Assembly: GCA_902776845.1 (NCBI GenBank)
Contig: CACYRM010000017.1
Location: 1 to 38,259 of the forward strand
Direction of reading: 5' to 3'
DNA: 38,259 nt
DNA from: Oscillospiraceae bacterium
GTDB lineage: Bacteria > Bacillota > Clostridia > Saccharofermentanales > Saccharofermentanaceae
The translations under genes and the position numbers were made by a program. Shown in pieces: positions 26,246 through 34,167 of this stretch (its first letter is position 1; each line of letters starts with the position of its first letter). Below the pieces are notes generated by a model. The model was not told where the DNA came from. It saw only the letters and a list, made by a program, of their open reading frames with translations, and made no database searches.

Positions 26246-26692
26246 TCAGGCTCCGGTTACCACTTCAACATTGATATCCGCTGATACCTGTGGATGAAGC
26301 TTTACTCTGGTCTTAAACATTCCGGTATTCTTAATGGGACTCGGAATGACCACTTTCTTTTTATCCACGTCAAAGCCTTCTTTCTTAAGGCTGTCTGAAA
26401 TATCCTGTGCGGTAACTGCTCCATAGAGTCTTCCGTCAGCACCGCCCCTGGCAACGACACGGAAGACCTTGCCGTCAAGGATCTTCTTGGCTTCCTGCGC
26501 TGCGATAAGGGCTCTTCTCTCATGCTCGGCTTTTGCGCCTGTCTGGAGCTTTACTTCATTCAGATTGGCAGAAGTTACTTCTTTTGCAAGTCCTTTCTTA
26601 AAAAGAAAATTCCTGGCATAACCGTCGCTGACATTAACGACCTCATTGGCTTTGCCGACATTCTTGACATCAGAAAGAAGAATAACCTTCAT
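26246..26692 (-). CDS. rplI: 50S ribosomal protein L9
   Basis: bL9, 148 residues. The N-terminal 23S-binding domain has [31 protein letters not shown], a long charged helix (about 40-75) follows, and the C-terminal domain ends [12 protein letters not shown]. The open frame extends upstream to 26734, but the ATG at 26692 is preceded by GGAGGT at ideal spacing and gives the conserved N-terminus. It is first in the rplI-dnaB-tilS-hpt-ftsH run and is preceded by its own promoter and a hairpin leader. Confidence 0.97.
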   Translation of the reverse strand: MKVILLSDVKNVGKANEVVNVSDGYARNFLFKKGLAKEVTSANLNEVKLQTGAKAEHERRALIAAQEAKKILDGKVFRVVARGGADGRLYGAVTAQDISDSLKKEGFDVDKKKVVIPSPIKNTGMFKTRVKLHPQVSADINVEVVTGA

Positions 26693-26721
26693 AAATATAC
26701 CTCCGCTGTTCCCCGTATTGC

Positions 26722-26783
26722 ATTTATAAAACAATCGGGCTTTCTCCTAGGAACATATTATATGCTCTGAGAGGGCCCGATTG
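26722..26783 (-). promoter_or_regulatory. Hairpin with U-run in the rplI leader (possible attenuator)
   Basis: Perfect 9-bp arms CAATCGGGC/GCCCGATTG (26783-26775 with 26740-26732). The 34-base interior can pair further (TCTC/GAGA and CATAT/ATATG). On the minus strand it is followed by TTTTATAAAT. It lies about 30 bases before the rplI ribosome site and downstream of a good promoter, so it is either an attenuator for rplI or simply the terminator of the rpsF-ssb-rpsR transcript. Confidence 0.65.
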
Positions 26784-26798
26784 GTATTACATTTTAAA

Positions 26799-26828
26799 AT
26801 TATAGCGTAGCTTCAGCGATTTGTGTAA
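26799..26828 (-). promoter_or_regulatory. Candidate promoter for the rplI operon
   Basis: Minus-strand perfect -10 TATAAT (26804-26799) with TTACAC 18 bases upstream (26828-26823), or TTTACA at 19. Transcription would start near 26791 and pass through the hairpin at 26783-26732 before reaching rplI. Confidence 0.55.
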
Positions 26829-26857
26829 ACCGCGTCAGACCTTGTCCCGGAAACGGA

Positions 26858-27130
26858 TTACTGTACCGTGTAGGGCAAAACTGCAACCTGACGTGCACGC
26901 TTGATAGCTGTAGTAAGCTCACGCTGATGGATAGCACATGTGCCTGTCATTCTCTTGGGAAGGATCTTTCCGTTCTCGGAAATATACTTCTTGAGAGTAA
27001 CATCATCCATAAAATCGATGGATTCGACTTTATTGGCGCAGAAGTTGCAAACCTTCCTGCGTGTTCTTCTCTGCCTCATTCCGCCGGCAAACTCTCTTCC
27101 ACCGGCTCTGGGTGCTCTGTTCTCTGCCAT
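26858..27130 (-). CDS. rpsR: 30S ribosomal protein S18
   Basis: bS18, 90 residues; binds 16S rRNA next to S6. The conserved [10 protein letters not shown] and [41 protein letters not shown] blocks are intact. Cysteines in CNFC plus Cys and His in CAIH mark the zinc-binding (C+) form. The first 25 residues are an Arg/Gly-rich extension. The gene lies 19 bp after ssb. The DHH-family phosphodiesterase gene (gdpP) found after rpsR in many Firmicutes is missing here; rplI follows directly. Confidence 0.97.
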   Translation of the reverse strand: MAENRAPRAGGREFAGGMRQRRTRRKVCNFCANKVESIDFMDDVTLKKYISENGKILPKRMTGTCAIHQRELTTAIKRARQVAVLPYTVQ

Positions 27131-27149
27131 TTTGAGTGATCTCCTTTAA

Positions 27150-27647
27150 TTAAATCTCAAACGGAAGCTCACCGGACTGACCTTCATCAAAACCGCCCAT
27201 AGTAGGTGCGTCTATCTGCATATTGGGAGCAGTAGGTGCACCGGCTGCAACAGAATCTGCCGGGGGCGGAGTGAAAGACTGCGCAGGAGCTGCGGGCTCC
27301 TGACGGTACGGGTCAACAACGGGTGTTGAACCTGAAGATTCCACAAATTCAGCCTCATCTATTACGACTTCCGTGATGAACTTCTTCTGTCCGTTCTGAT
27401 CATCGTAACTTCTGGTCTGAATGCTTCCTACCAGACCTATACGGCTGCCCTTGCGGAAATACTTCTGAATGAATACTGCCGTCTGGCGCCATGCAACACA
27501 GTTGATAAAATCAGCCTGTCTCTGACCGTTCTGGTCCTTGAAACGTCTGTCAACCGCAACTGTGAAGTTGCAGAACTGGGTCTGATTGGAAGTAAGCTTA
27601 ACTTCCGGGTCCTTAGTAAGTCTTCCTACTAATTCTACTTTGTTCAT
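27150..27647 (-). CDS. ssb: Single-stranded DNA-binding protein
   Basis: 165 residues. OB-fold domain at 1-110: MNKVELVGRLTKDPEVKLT, FTVAVDRRF, ADFINCVAWRQTA and GSIQTRSYDDQNGQKKF are classic. A Pro/Ala/Gln-rich linker (about 112-150) leads to the tail. The tail ends ELPFEI, whereas the usual SSB tip ends in an acidic run closed by Pro-Phe; here Glu-Ile follow Pro-Phe and only two acidic residues are near. It lies between rpsF and rpsR, the standard Firmicutes order, in one transcript. Confidence 0.97.
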   Translation of the reverse strand: MNKVELVGRLTKDPEVKLTSNQTQFCNFTVAVDRRFKDQNGQRQADFINCVAWRQTAVFIQKYFRKGSRIGLVGSIQTRSYDDQNGQKKFITEVVIDEAEFVESSGSTPVVDPYRQEPAAPAQSFTPPPADSVAAGAPTAPNMQIDAPTMGGFDEGQSGELPFEI

Positions 27648-27674
27648 TTACTGTTACCTTCCTGTCTGAAGTGA

Positions 27675-27962
27675 TTACTCACCGACACGAACAATGAGAT
27701 AACGGATTACACCATCAGTGATCTTGAGAACACGCTCAAGTTCCTTAGGGAAATCGCTATCGGCAGTAAATACAGTCTGAACATAGTAGCCGTTCTTCTG
27801 ACCTTCAATCTCGTAAGCGAGCTCACGTGTTCCGATCGTATCGCATGTAACGATCGTAGCGCCTGATTCGATCTTAGCCTTAATTGTGTCAGTAAGAGAA
27901 GCAATTCCCTCTTCACCCAAAGCGGTGCTGAGGATAGTGATCAAACGATATTGGTTTGCCAT
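27675..27962 (-). CDS. rpsF: 30S ribosomal protein S6
   Basis: bS6, 95 residues. The ferredoxin-like fold is evident from YRLITILSTALGEEGIASLTDTIKAKIE, the ELAYEIEGQKNGYYV segment and the final RVLKITDGVIRYLIVR strand. The ATG at 27962 has a strong AAGGAGGTG element upstream. It heads the rpsF-ssb-rpsR operon; S6 with S18 often represses this operon by binding the rpsF leader. Confidence 0.97.
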   Translation of the reverse strand: MANQYRLITILSTALGEEGIASLTDTIKAKIESGATIVTCDTIGTRELAYEIEGQKNGYYVQTVFTADSDFPKELERVLKITDGVIRYLIVRVGE

Positions 27963-28072
27963 GTTATTTTCACCTCCTTCTGGACTTTACGGCCCGGGAT
28001 TAACCGGGCAAGGATGCCGCCTTTATATAAACGGCAACGAGAAGAATAACACAGCTCAAGAGCCAAAGTCAA
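27963..28072 (-). promoter_or_regulatory. rpsF promoter and structured leader
   Basis: The promoter reads TTGACT (28072-28067), an 18-base spacer and TATTCT (28048-28043) with a TG extension. The leader of about 75 bases can form a hairpin with arms TGCCG/CGGCA and a second with arms GCCCGG/CCGGGC, then the ribosome site. This is where the S6:S18 autoregulatory element sits in other bacteria; several CCG triplets are present, but I cannot confirm the consensus by eye. Confidence 0.6.
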
Positions 28073-28285
28073 GCGATTATATAACCCCGGCTGTTCTCAC
28101 CGTTCATGTCCTGCCTTGGAATCGCCGGTCAGGTCCCCCGCGGATAGTCCGTCTCAGCTCATCCTGATTCTTACAATGGAAATTCTAACAACCGCAAAAT
28201 CAAAATTCCACCCTTTGAGAGCAGATTGAGACTTTAGAGGGGTATTTGAGACCGGTCTCAATTTTTTATTGTCCCAAAAACAGGA
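28073..28285. other. Intergenic stretch with repeated TTGAGA sites and a 16-bp palindrome
   Basis: No gene found here on either strand. TTGAGA occurs at 28215, 28226 and 28246, and inverted at 28256-28261; the last two form a perfect 16-bp palindrome (28246-28261) followed on the plus strand by a run of T. The spacing of 11 and 20 bases places the sites on one DNA face. No plus-strand gene would need a terminator here. The tsaC stop lies just to the right. Confidence 0.6.
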
Positions 28286-30088
28286 TCAGACCCTCGACGC
28301 CCCGAGATCCTTGATAATATAAGGGAATAAAAGTTCAAGCCATGCATTGAGTGCTTTCGCGGTATGAAGATAAGTCTCAAAATTCTCGCCTGAAGGGTCA
28401 GGAACGGATATGGACATCACTCTTCCGGACGAATCTTTCATGACAAGTCCGTTAGCTGCCGCAAATGTCGACAGCGAAAACACTTTATCTTTTATCTCCG
28501 GAAAAGCCTTGATTATGGCGAAAGCCTGCTCATCCCTTACTGTCAGGATAAGGTCATTGCAGTCGTAAACGGCAGGATCTGCTCTTCTTGACTCTATTGA
28601 ACCCAACCCCCTTCCGGTAAGCTCTTTTACAGCCCGGTCCATATCCGGATCCGAATCCATTCCGTCCATTGCCGTAAGGCCTGCAGACTCACAATAGATC
28701 TCAAATCCTGTATCGCGTGAACTGTCGGATATATAAGGCTCATTCTTTTCGAGAAGCATTCTCATAAGGATCTCACAGCAGGCAGACAGCGAAGTATTAT
28801 TATCATCTACAAACAGTACAGATGCGGTAACCGTATCCTTAAACGCATCGATAGGCAGAGGTGTTCTTGAGGGCCTTGCAGGCGCAGGCATTCCGGGAGT
28901 AAGGTCCTCTTTTTTACCTGAAGCCTTTGAAAGCCTGTTCATGTATGCGACAGACAGTCCGTCCCCGTCAAAACCCTGGGCAAGGATGACATCGACTTCC
29001 TGCACATCCAGGAATCTCAAGCCTTCGAAAAGCCCGTGGGAAGCGCTTGCGACATCAACAGTATTTCCGTAAACACAGAATTCCGTATGAGCGGACAGTA
29101 TCTTATCGTTGAGCTTGCCGTACATAGCCTTTATCTCGCCGCCGCAGTACAGGCCTATCCTTGCAAACGGGTTCTCTGAAAGGATCTCTCTTGAACGTAA
29201 TATGAACGGGGACGCGATGTTTACAAGTTCTTTTGCCTCATCGTCAGTCAGTTTCTTAAGATCGACAGGTTCATAACGGCCAGTCCTGCCGTCAGGACCT
29301 GCCGCGTTATCGCCTTTGATCTCAACGCCTTCCGGCATCTTCATGATCTCAACCCTTGCATATGGAGCATAGTGGCGGTACTTCATTCCCGGAGATCTCG
29401 GAGCTTCACTGCCCTTCAGACTTCCTGCCAGTACAGCCTCACCGCTTTGAAGAACAGCATCGATATCTGCCTTTGTAACAGCACCCGGCCTTAAGATAAC
29501 AGGATCCGTTCCGGTGCAGTCAACAACCGTGGACTCAAGTCCGAATTCGGAATCACCGCCGTCTATTACCGCGTAAATATATCCGTCCATATCCTCCATA
29601 ACTGACCTGCTGCTTGTGGGAGAAGGTCTTCCGGAAAGATTTGCGGAGGGTGCCGCTACGGGAATGCCGGCTTCCTTAAGGAACCTGTTGGCTGCAGGAT
29701 GCGAGGGCATTCTGACACCCACAGTATCAAGACCTGCGGTAGTCTCATAAGAGATCAGATCTGATTTCTTCATTACAAGAGTAATGGGTCCCGGCATAAA
29801 AGCATCAATAAGTCTTTGTGCCATGGGTGTGATCTCCGACACGATATCCTTTATCTGGGATTTATCTCCAATATGGCAGATAAGGGGATTATCGGCAGGT
29901 CTTCCCTTTGCCGCGAAAACCTTTTTTACGGCTTCACCGTTTCTTGCGTCACAGCCGAGACCGTAAACTGTCTCTGTCGGAAAACCGATCACTTCGCCGT
30001 CCTTAAGATGGCGGACGCAGTCCTTGATGCCCTCCTTGTCGTCTGATCTTATAAGTAATGTTTTCTTATATCTTTTCGCGCGTTCCAT
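28286..30088 (-). CDS. tsaC: Threonylcarbamoyl-AMP synthase (TsaC/Sua5) fused to a degenerate low-molecular-weight phosphatase domain
   Basis: 600 residues, three domains. Residues about 10-205 are the YrdC/TsaC domain that makes threonylcarbamoyl-AMP for t6A37 of tRNA (FPTETVYGLGCDA, KGRPADNPLICHI, VAAPSANLSGRPSPTSS, GLESTVVD, ILRPGAV). Residues about 225-390 are the Sua5 C-terminal domain (SPGMKYRHYAPYARV). Residues 421-600 match low-molecular-weight protein phosphatases/YwlE: SVLFVDDNNTSLSACC, ADPAVYDCNDLILTV, KVFSLSTFA and the acid-loop VPDPSGENFETY. But the catalytic CxGNxCRS loop reads DDNNTSLS: Cys is Asp428 and Arg is Leu434, so phosphatase chemistry should be lost while the Asp of DP (564) remains. 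ATG at 30088 after AGAGGT; 17 bp after prfA. Confidence 0.92.
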   Translation of the reverse strand: MERAKRYKKTLLIRSDDKEGIKDCVRHLKDGEVIGFPTETVYGLGCDARNGEAVKKVFAAKGRPADNPLICHIGDKSQIKDIVSEITPMAQRLIDAFMPGPITLVMKKSDLISYETTAGLDTVGVRMPSHPAANRFLKEAGIPVAAPSANLSGRPSPTSSRSVMEDMDGYIYAVIDGGDSEFGLESTVVDCTGTDPVILRPGAVTKADIDAVLQSGEAVLAGSLKGSEAPRSPGMKYRHYAPYARVEIMKMPEGVEIKGDNAAGPDGRTGRYEPVDLKKLTDDEAKELVNIASPFILRSREILSENPFARIGLYCGGEIKAMYGKLNDKILSAHTEFCVYGNTVDVASASHGLFEGLRFLDVQEVDVILAQGFDGDGLSVAYMNRLSKASGKKEDLTPGMPAPARPSRTPLPIDAFKDTVTASVLFVDDNNTSLSACCEILMRMLLEKNEPYISDSSRDTGFEIYCESAGLTAMDGMDSDPDMDRAVKELTGRGLGSIESRRADPAVYDCNDLILTVRDEQAFAIIKAFPEIKDKVFSLSTFAAANGLVMKDSSGRVMSISVPDPSGENFETYLHTAKALNAWLELLFPYIIKDLGASRV

Positions 30089-30105
30089 AAATACCTCTAA
30101 TATAT

Positions 30106-31194
30106 TTACTCTTCACTGCTTCCCGCTTTATCTGCAGCCTGAGCCAGAGTCAGGGCATCCACGATCTCATCAAGATCGCCTGCAAGTATACTGTCGAGCT
30201 TATACAGAGTTAACCCGATCCTGTGATCCGTTACCCTTCCCTGATGATAATTATATGTGCGTATTCTCTCGGATCTGTCACCGGTTCCGACCTGGGATTT
30301 CCTCTCATCATTATGTCTGTCCACATCGGCCTGATGGGCGATCTCCCATAAACGGCTCTGCAAAACAGCCATGGCCTTCTCCTTATTCTGGATCTGGGAT
30401 CTCTCATCCTGACATGTAACGACCATGCCGGTGGGAAGGTGCGTGATCCTGATAGCGGAAGATGTCTTATTGATATGCTGTCCGCCTGCGCCCGAAGCTC
30501 TGAAACGGTCGATCTTAAGGTCTGCGGGATTGATCTCCACATCGGTGGGTTCCGCCTTTGGCAGTACCGCTACAGTTGCAGTCGAGGTGTGGATCCTTCC
30601 TCCCGACTCGGTTACGGGAACCCTTTGGACTCTGTGGACTCCGCTCTCAAATTTCAGTTTTGAATACACACGTACTCCGTCGATCTCGGCAACGATCTCC
30701 TTGTAGCCGCCGAGTTCCGTCGGGCTCTCATCGACTATGCTTACATCAAAGCCTTTGAGCGCGGCATAACCCTTGTACATCTTGAAAAGATCTCCCGCGA
30801 AAAGCGCGGACTCCTCACCGCCTGCTCCCGCCCTGATCTCAAGGATTACGGATCTTGAATCTCTCGGGTCGCCCGGAGTCAGGTAGATCATCAGTTCCTT
30901 TTCGAGCACTTCAAGCTTTTCTTTGGCATCTGAAAGCTCAGCATTAGCAAGACTTCTCATCTCATCATCACCGCTTAAGTCTCCGCTCCCGAGAAGGGCA
31001 AGAATACCCTCTATCTCTTTTTCACACGCTTCGTAGCTCAGGATCGCTTCAACCTGAGGATTGAGAGCAGCAAGTTCCTTTGAATACCTTGTGTATTCAT
31101 CCGGGCGTGAAGCAACCGCCGGATCGCTCAATGTGCCGGTCAGTTCTTCATATTTTGCCTTGATAAGATCTGTCTTGCTTTTATCTATTGCCAT
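30106..31194 (-). CDS. prfA: Peptide chain release factor 1
   Basis: Releases peptides at UAA and UAG. 362 residues, full length. The peptidyl-hydrolysis GGQ motif is in RASGAGGQHINKTSSA; the codon-recognition region and the charged N-terminal domain (DKSKTDLIKAKYEELTG) are normal, as is the C-terminal RVTDHRIGLTLYKLDSIL. The ATG at 31194 has no visible ribosome binding site, and an AT-rich promoter-like stretch lies only about 15-40 bases upstream, so the mRNA may have a very short leader. It is followed by tsaC. The methyltransferase gene prmC, often between these two, is not present here. Confidence 0.97.
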   Translation of the reverse strand: MAIDKSKTDLIKAKYEELTGTLSDPAVASRPDEYTRYSKELAALNPQVEAILSYEACEKEIEGILALLGSGDLSGDDEMRSLANAELSDAKEKLEVLEKELMIYLTPGDPRDSRSVILEIRAGAGGEESALFAGDLFKMYKGYAALKGFDVSIVDESPTELGGYKEIVAEIDGVRVYSKLKFESGVHRVQRVPVTESGGRIHTSTATVAVLPKAEPTDVEINPADLKIDRFRASGAGGQHINKTSSAIRITHLPTGMVVTCQDERSQIQNKEKAMAVLQSRLWEIAHQADVDRHNDERKSQVGTGDRSERIRTYNYHQGRVTDHRIGLTLYKLDSILAGDLDEIVDALTLAQAADKAGSSEE

Positions 31195-31235
31195 AGTTAT
31201 ACAAAATTATCATATAAGAAAGATTATTTCCAACT

Positions 31236-31265
31236 TGAAAAAGCTGTTTCATTAACTGAAACAGC
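31236..31265 (-). terminator. Intrinsic terminator after the zinc-ribbon gene
   Basis: Perfect 9-bp stem GCTGTTTCA/TGAAACAGC (31243-31251 with 31257-31265), 5-base loop, followed on the minus strand by TTTTTC. It lies about 27 bases past the stop of the 31292-31771 gene. Confidence 0.88.
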
Positions 31266-31291
31266 CTTTAGACAGCAATTATTTCAGCGGG

Positions 31292-31771
31292 TTACTCCGC
31301 AGCTTCGGTCTCCGCCTGCTCAGGTTCTGTAACAGCAGGCTCGCTGTTCACTTCCGCAGGAGCCGGTGCCGCAGGCTGAAGTTCCGCAGAGCCTTCTTTT
31401 ACCTCATATTCCAGCTTGTGTCTCAAAGGTCTCTGGCAGCGGGGACAATAAACAAAACCGTGCGGATACCATGCCCTGTGTCCGAGATCATAGGAATGGT
31501 AATCGAATTCATAATAGCAATACTCACATTTGCAGTGAAATGTAGGATTGTACTCGGCATAACCTGCTACAGGATACGGGTTTACCACGCCTGAATTCTG
31601 GACCCAGGGTCTTGTCTGCGAAGAAGCTTTCTGCTGTGGATTCGCTGTTGCGACAACAGGCTGTACAACCGTTCCGCCTGTCTGCGGTTCGCTGAAATTG
31701 TAACCGCATTTCATGCAGAAATTGGCATCATCCTGACTTTGTGTTCCGCAGCGCGGACAGAATTTTCCCAT
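31292..31771 (-). CDS. Double zinc-ribbon protein with acidic tail, unknown function
   Basis: 159 residues, soluble. The N-terminal zinc ribbon has Cys5/8/19/22 ([15 protein letters not shown]). A Gln/Pro/Thr-rich linker spans about 30-75. A second cysteine set lies at 80-112 ([12 protein letters not shown] and [11 protein letters not shown]), probably a rubredoxin-knuckle type zinc site. The last 35 residues are Pro/Ala/Glu-rich and acidic. I do not recognise a named family beyond the zinc ribbons; the first ribbon resembles the one that opens the C11 protease at 5952. The ATG at 31771 has a strong GAGGAGG site, and a good promoter and a terminator flank it, so it is a single-gene unit. Confidence 0.85.
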   Translation of the reverse strand: MGKFCPRCGTQSQDDANFCMKCGYNFSEPQTGGTVVQPVVATANPQQKASSQTRPWVQNSGVVNPYPVAGYAEYNPTFHCKCEYCYYEFDYHSYDLGHRAWYPHGFVYCPRCQRPLRHKLEYEVKEGSAELQPAAPAPAEVNSEPAVTEPEQAETEAAE

Positions 31772-31810
31772 ATAATATTCCTCCTCTTATTCCATGCTTT
31801 CGCTATATGA

Positions 31811-31840
31811 ATTATAAGACTTTGCGAGCTTGACGGTCAA
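31811..31840 (-). promoter_or_regulatory. Promoter of the zinc-ribbon gene
   Basis: Minus-strand -35 TTGACC (31840-31835), 18-base spacer and perfect -10 TATAAT (31816-31811). Transcription should begin near 31804, giving a leader of about 33 bases. Confidence 0.75.
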
Positions 31841-31910
31841 ATCAAAGATATTTGTATCTCTTCACGTCCAGTCCAAAACAGGCATATAACCGCACTTATT
31901 TACCAAACGG

Positions 31911-34145
31911 TTAACGTTCGATCCTGATATTCGTAAGCGCGATCTGGTCACCTGTAAGCACCACATAGATCTCGTCGGCATCGATCTTGACCTCTGTCGT
32001 GCTCTTGACCGATATTCCGTCATTCTCGGTATAAGCCACGACGGTGTTGGCATTCCGCTCAAAACTGATAGTACATTCATAACCGTCTTTGTTGTACTTC
32101 TTCCAGTGATCCCAACCCTCAAAGTTATGCCTGTCAACAAGCAGTGAGCAGTCGGATGCATCTCCGGATTTCCATGTCTCACCGTCAAGTCTCATAAGAG
32201 CAAACTCTTTATATCCCTTTCCTCCGACGGTACCGTCTTCAGAATAGAAAATAAGACATGTGGGACAATGCCATACAAGCCTTGCGGTAGGAAGGCTTTG
32301 GGTATGGAAAACAATCTTCATTTTTTCCGATATGGGGACGCCGACGGACGAAGCGGAACGGTAACCGTCGATCTGAACATTCGGGATATCGCCTTCAGGA
32401 CCGTCTATAAAGCTGATCTTCTCAGCGATCCTCGGGATATAACTCTCATCTATCATTTCCTTGGAACGGTTGATCGTCATATCACTTACCGTGCAGTTCT
32501 CTCCGGTAAATCCGATATAGGAATAGCGCGAACTGTCAGGCATCGCGATGATAGCTTCAAATGAACCGGCATTAGGGTTATAGGTCTTATCACTTCCCGT
32601 GATCCTGATAAGAGTATGATCCAAAAACCTGCACGCCTCGATCTTGTATCTGCCGGGACGCATTACAGTGTCTTCAGAATCAACAGGTCTGGTCTCGATC
32701 TTACGTGCGCCCTTATTTACTACCTGACCGTCAAATCCGATCTCACAATATTCGAAATAGATCAGATCACGGATCTCCTTCTCAGTATCATGGTAACGTC
32801 CGTCAAGAGCATCAAACAGGATAATAGAAGGCTTGGGGGCAACACCGGCTTTGGCCGGACCGATTTTTACGTTTATAGTAACCATATGAGGAGTAATATG
32901 TATGCCCGTCGAGACATCATCCCTGTGCTTTTCCACAGTCAGGACATCGTCGATCGTCGGCTGATTGATAACATCTTTTTCTTTCATCTTATACTTGGTA
33001 TCTTCGTCAATAAGATGGAGCATAATATTCGCAAACTTCGGATCAAACTGTGTCCCCGAACACTCCACAAGTTCCTCGCGGACTTTTTGCTGTGGGATAG
33101 TCTCACGGTAACTTCTGCTGGATGTCATGGCATCATAGGCATCAGCCACGGATATTATCCTCGCGATCTCAGGGATATCCGAACCCTTAAGTCCGTGAGG
33201 ATAACCCTTGCCGTCAAAACGCTCATGGTGATACCTGGCGCCTATACTCAGGTAAGGATAAACCGTTATATCCTGCAGTATCTGGGCTCCCATTTCAGTA
33301 TGCTGCTTAATGGCATCATACTCTTCGTCAGTAAGCCTGCCCTGCTTATTAATGATATGCTCCGGCACTCCGATCTTACCTACATCATGAAGAAGCGCAA
33401 CATAATAAATCTCGTCACACTCCGTCTGACTTTTCCCGGCCATCTCCGCGATCTTTCTGGAATACTCGGCAACTCTGGCTGAATGTCCGTGTGTATACTT
33501 GTCTTTAGCATCGATCGCGTTTACAAGAGCCATAGCCGTCTGACTGAAAAGTCTTTCAACGTTTTTATGTTCCTCTTCTTTTCGCAAAAGCTTGATCTGG
33601 TAAGAGACCATAACACCTATAATTCCGCTTACGATAAAAAGAGCCGCCAGTGTATCGAAATAATTACCCAATGTTGAATATCCGGTTACCAGTTCAGGAT
33701 GATAATATGCTGTGACCCAGGTAGCGATCATGACTATCGCTTCGCTGACAAACATCGCGACCTTGAATTTTCCTTCCAGAATCAGAGCTATATAAAATGT
33801 CCCGAGCAGGAGCCAGACAGGAGCGCCGCCTTCAACGCCTCCGTTTGTAAAGAACATTGCCGGGAGAAAGATAAAGACCAGGATTACCGATATGACGATC
33901 TTCGCCGTTTTGATACGCTTTTTTCTAAAAGAAAAGACCACATAAAGTGTAAAGAACACCGCTCCGACAACTGTCGAGATCGTCGCGGACAACGGTTCGC
34001 GCATAATGAGACCGAACGGAACTGCCAAAAACAGGGCAACAAGAACAGCAACTGAAAAAAGCATAAACGTGCGCTCTTTTATATCTATAGAGGCATCGTA
34101 CATGTATTTTTGGGTGCGACCGAGCAATCTTTTGATACTGTTCAT
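31911..34145 (-). CDS. Membrane HD-GYP domain protein with an unassigned C-terminal beta-rich region (paralogue 1)
   Basis: About 744 residues. Five to six hydrophobic segments (about 25-185) form a membrane sensor region, then a short helical linker (QIKLLRKEEEHKNVERLF). The HD-GYP domain keeps its metal and signature residues: HGHSARVAEYS, LLHDVGKIGVPE (HD at about 253-254) and HHERFDGKGYPHGLKG, so cyclic-di-GMP phosphodiesterase activity is plausible from the family. Residues about 391-744 form a region I cannot assign: beta-rich, with PSIILFDALDGR, ARLVWHCP, FALMRLDGETW and EIYVVLTGDQIALTNI, all shared with the neighbour at 34252. The frame extends to a GTG at 34217, upstream of the predicted promoter; I chose the ATG at 34145, though its ribosome site is weak. 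Confidence 0.88.
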   Translation of the reverse strand: MNSIKRLLGRTQKYMYDASIDIKERTFMLFSVAVLVALFLAVPFGLIMREPLSATISTVVGAVFFTLYVVFSFRKKRIKTAKIVISVILVFIFLPAMFFTNGGVEGGAPVWLLLGTFYIALILEGKFKVAMFVSEAIVMIATWVTAYYHPELVTGYSTLGNYFDTLAALFIVSGIIGVMVSYQIKLLRKEEEHKNVERLFSQTAMALVNAIDAKDKYTHGHSARVAEYSRKIAEMAGKSQTECDEIYYVALLHDVGKIGVPEHIINKQGRLTDEEYDAIKQHTEMGAQILQDITVYPYLSIGARYHHERFDGKGYPHGLKGSDIPEIARIISVADAYDAMTSSRSYRETIPQQKVREELVECSGTQFDPKFANIMLHLIDEDTKYKMKEKDVINQPTIDDVLTVEKHRDDVSTGIHITPHMVTINVKIGPAKAGVAPKPSIILFDALDGRYHDTEKEIRDLIYFEYCEIGFDGQVVNKGARKIETRPVDSEDTVMRPGRYKIEACRFLDHTLIRITGSDKTYNPNAGSFEAIIAMPDSSRYSYIGFTGENCTVSDMTINRSKEMIDESYIPRIAEKISFIDGPEGDIPNVQIDGYRSASSVGVPISEKMKIVFHTQSLPTARLVWHCPTCLIFYSEDGTVGGKGYKEFALMRLDGETWKSGDASDCSLLVDRHNFEGWDHWKKYNKDGYECTISFERNANTVVAYTENDGISVKSTTEVKIDADEIYVVLTGDQIALTNIRIER

Positions 34146-34167
34146 AAGACAGGTTACGACCTCGTTA

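Noticed and set aside
27886-28167. Plus-strand frame of 93 codons across the rpsF start
   Set aside because: It runs opposite the rpsF ribosome site and promoter and has no ribosome site of its own.
28245-28270. Palindrome plus T-run as terminator of a plus-strand gene
   Set aside because: No plus-strand gene lies to its left; kept only as a finding about an unexplained element.
31195-31235. Leaderless mRNA for prfA
   Set aside because: No ribosome site is visible and a promoter-like stretch is very close, but the -35 is too weak to place the transcription start with confidence.
32616-33482. 288-codon plus-strand open frame opposite HD-GYP paralogue 1
   Set aside because: It overlaps the conserved HD-GYP motifs, which fix the coding strand; a similar shadow occurs opposite paralogue 2.
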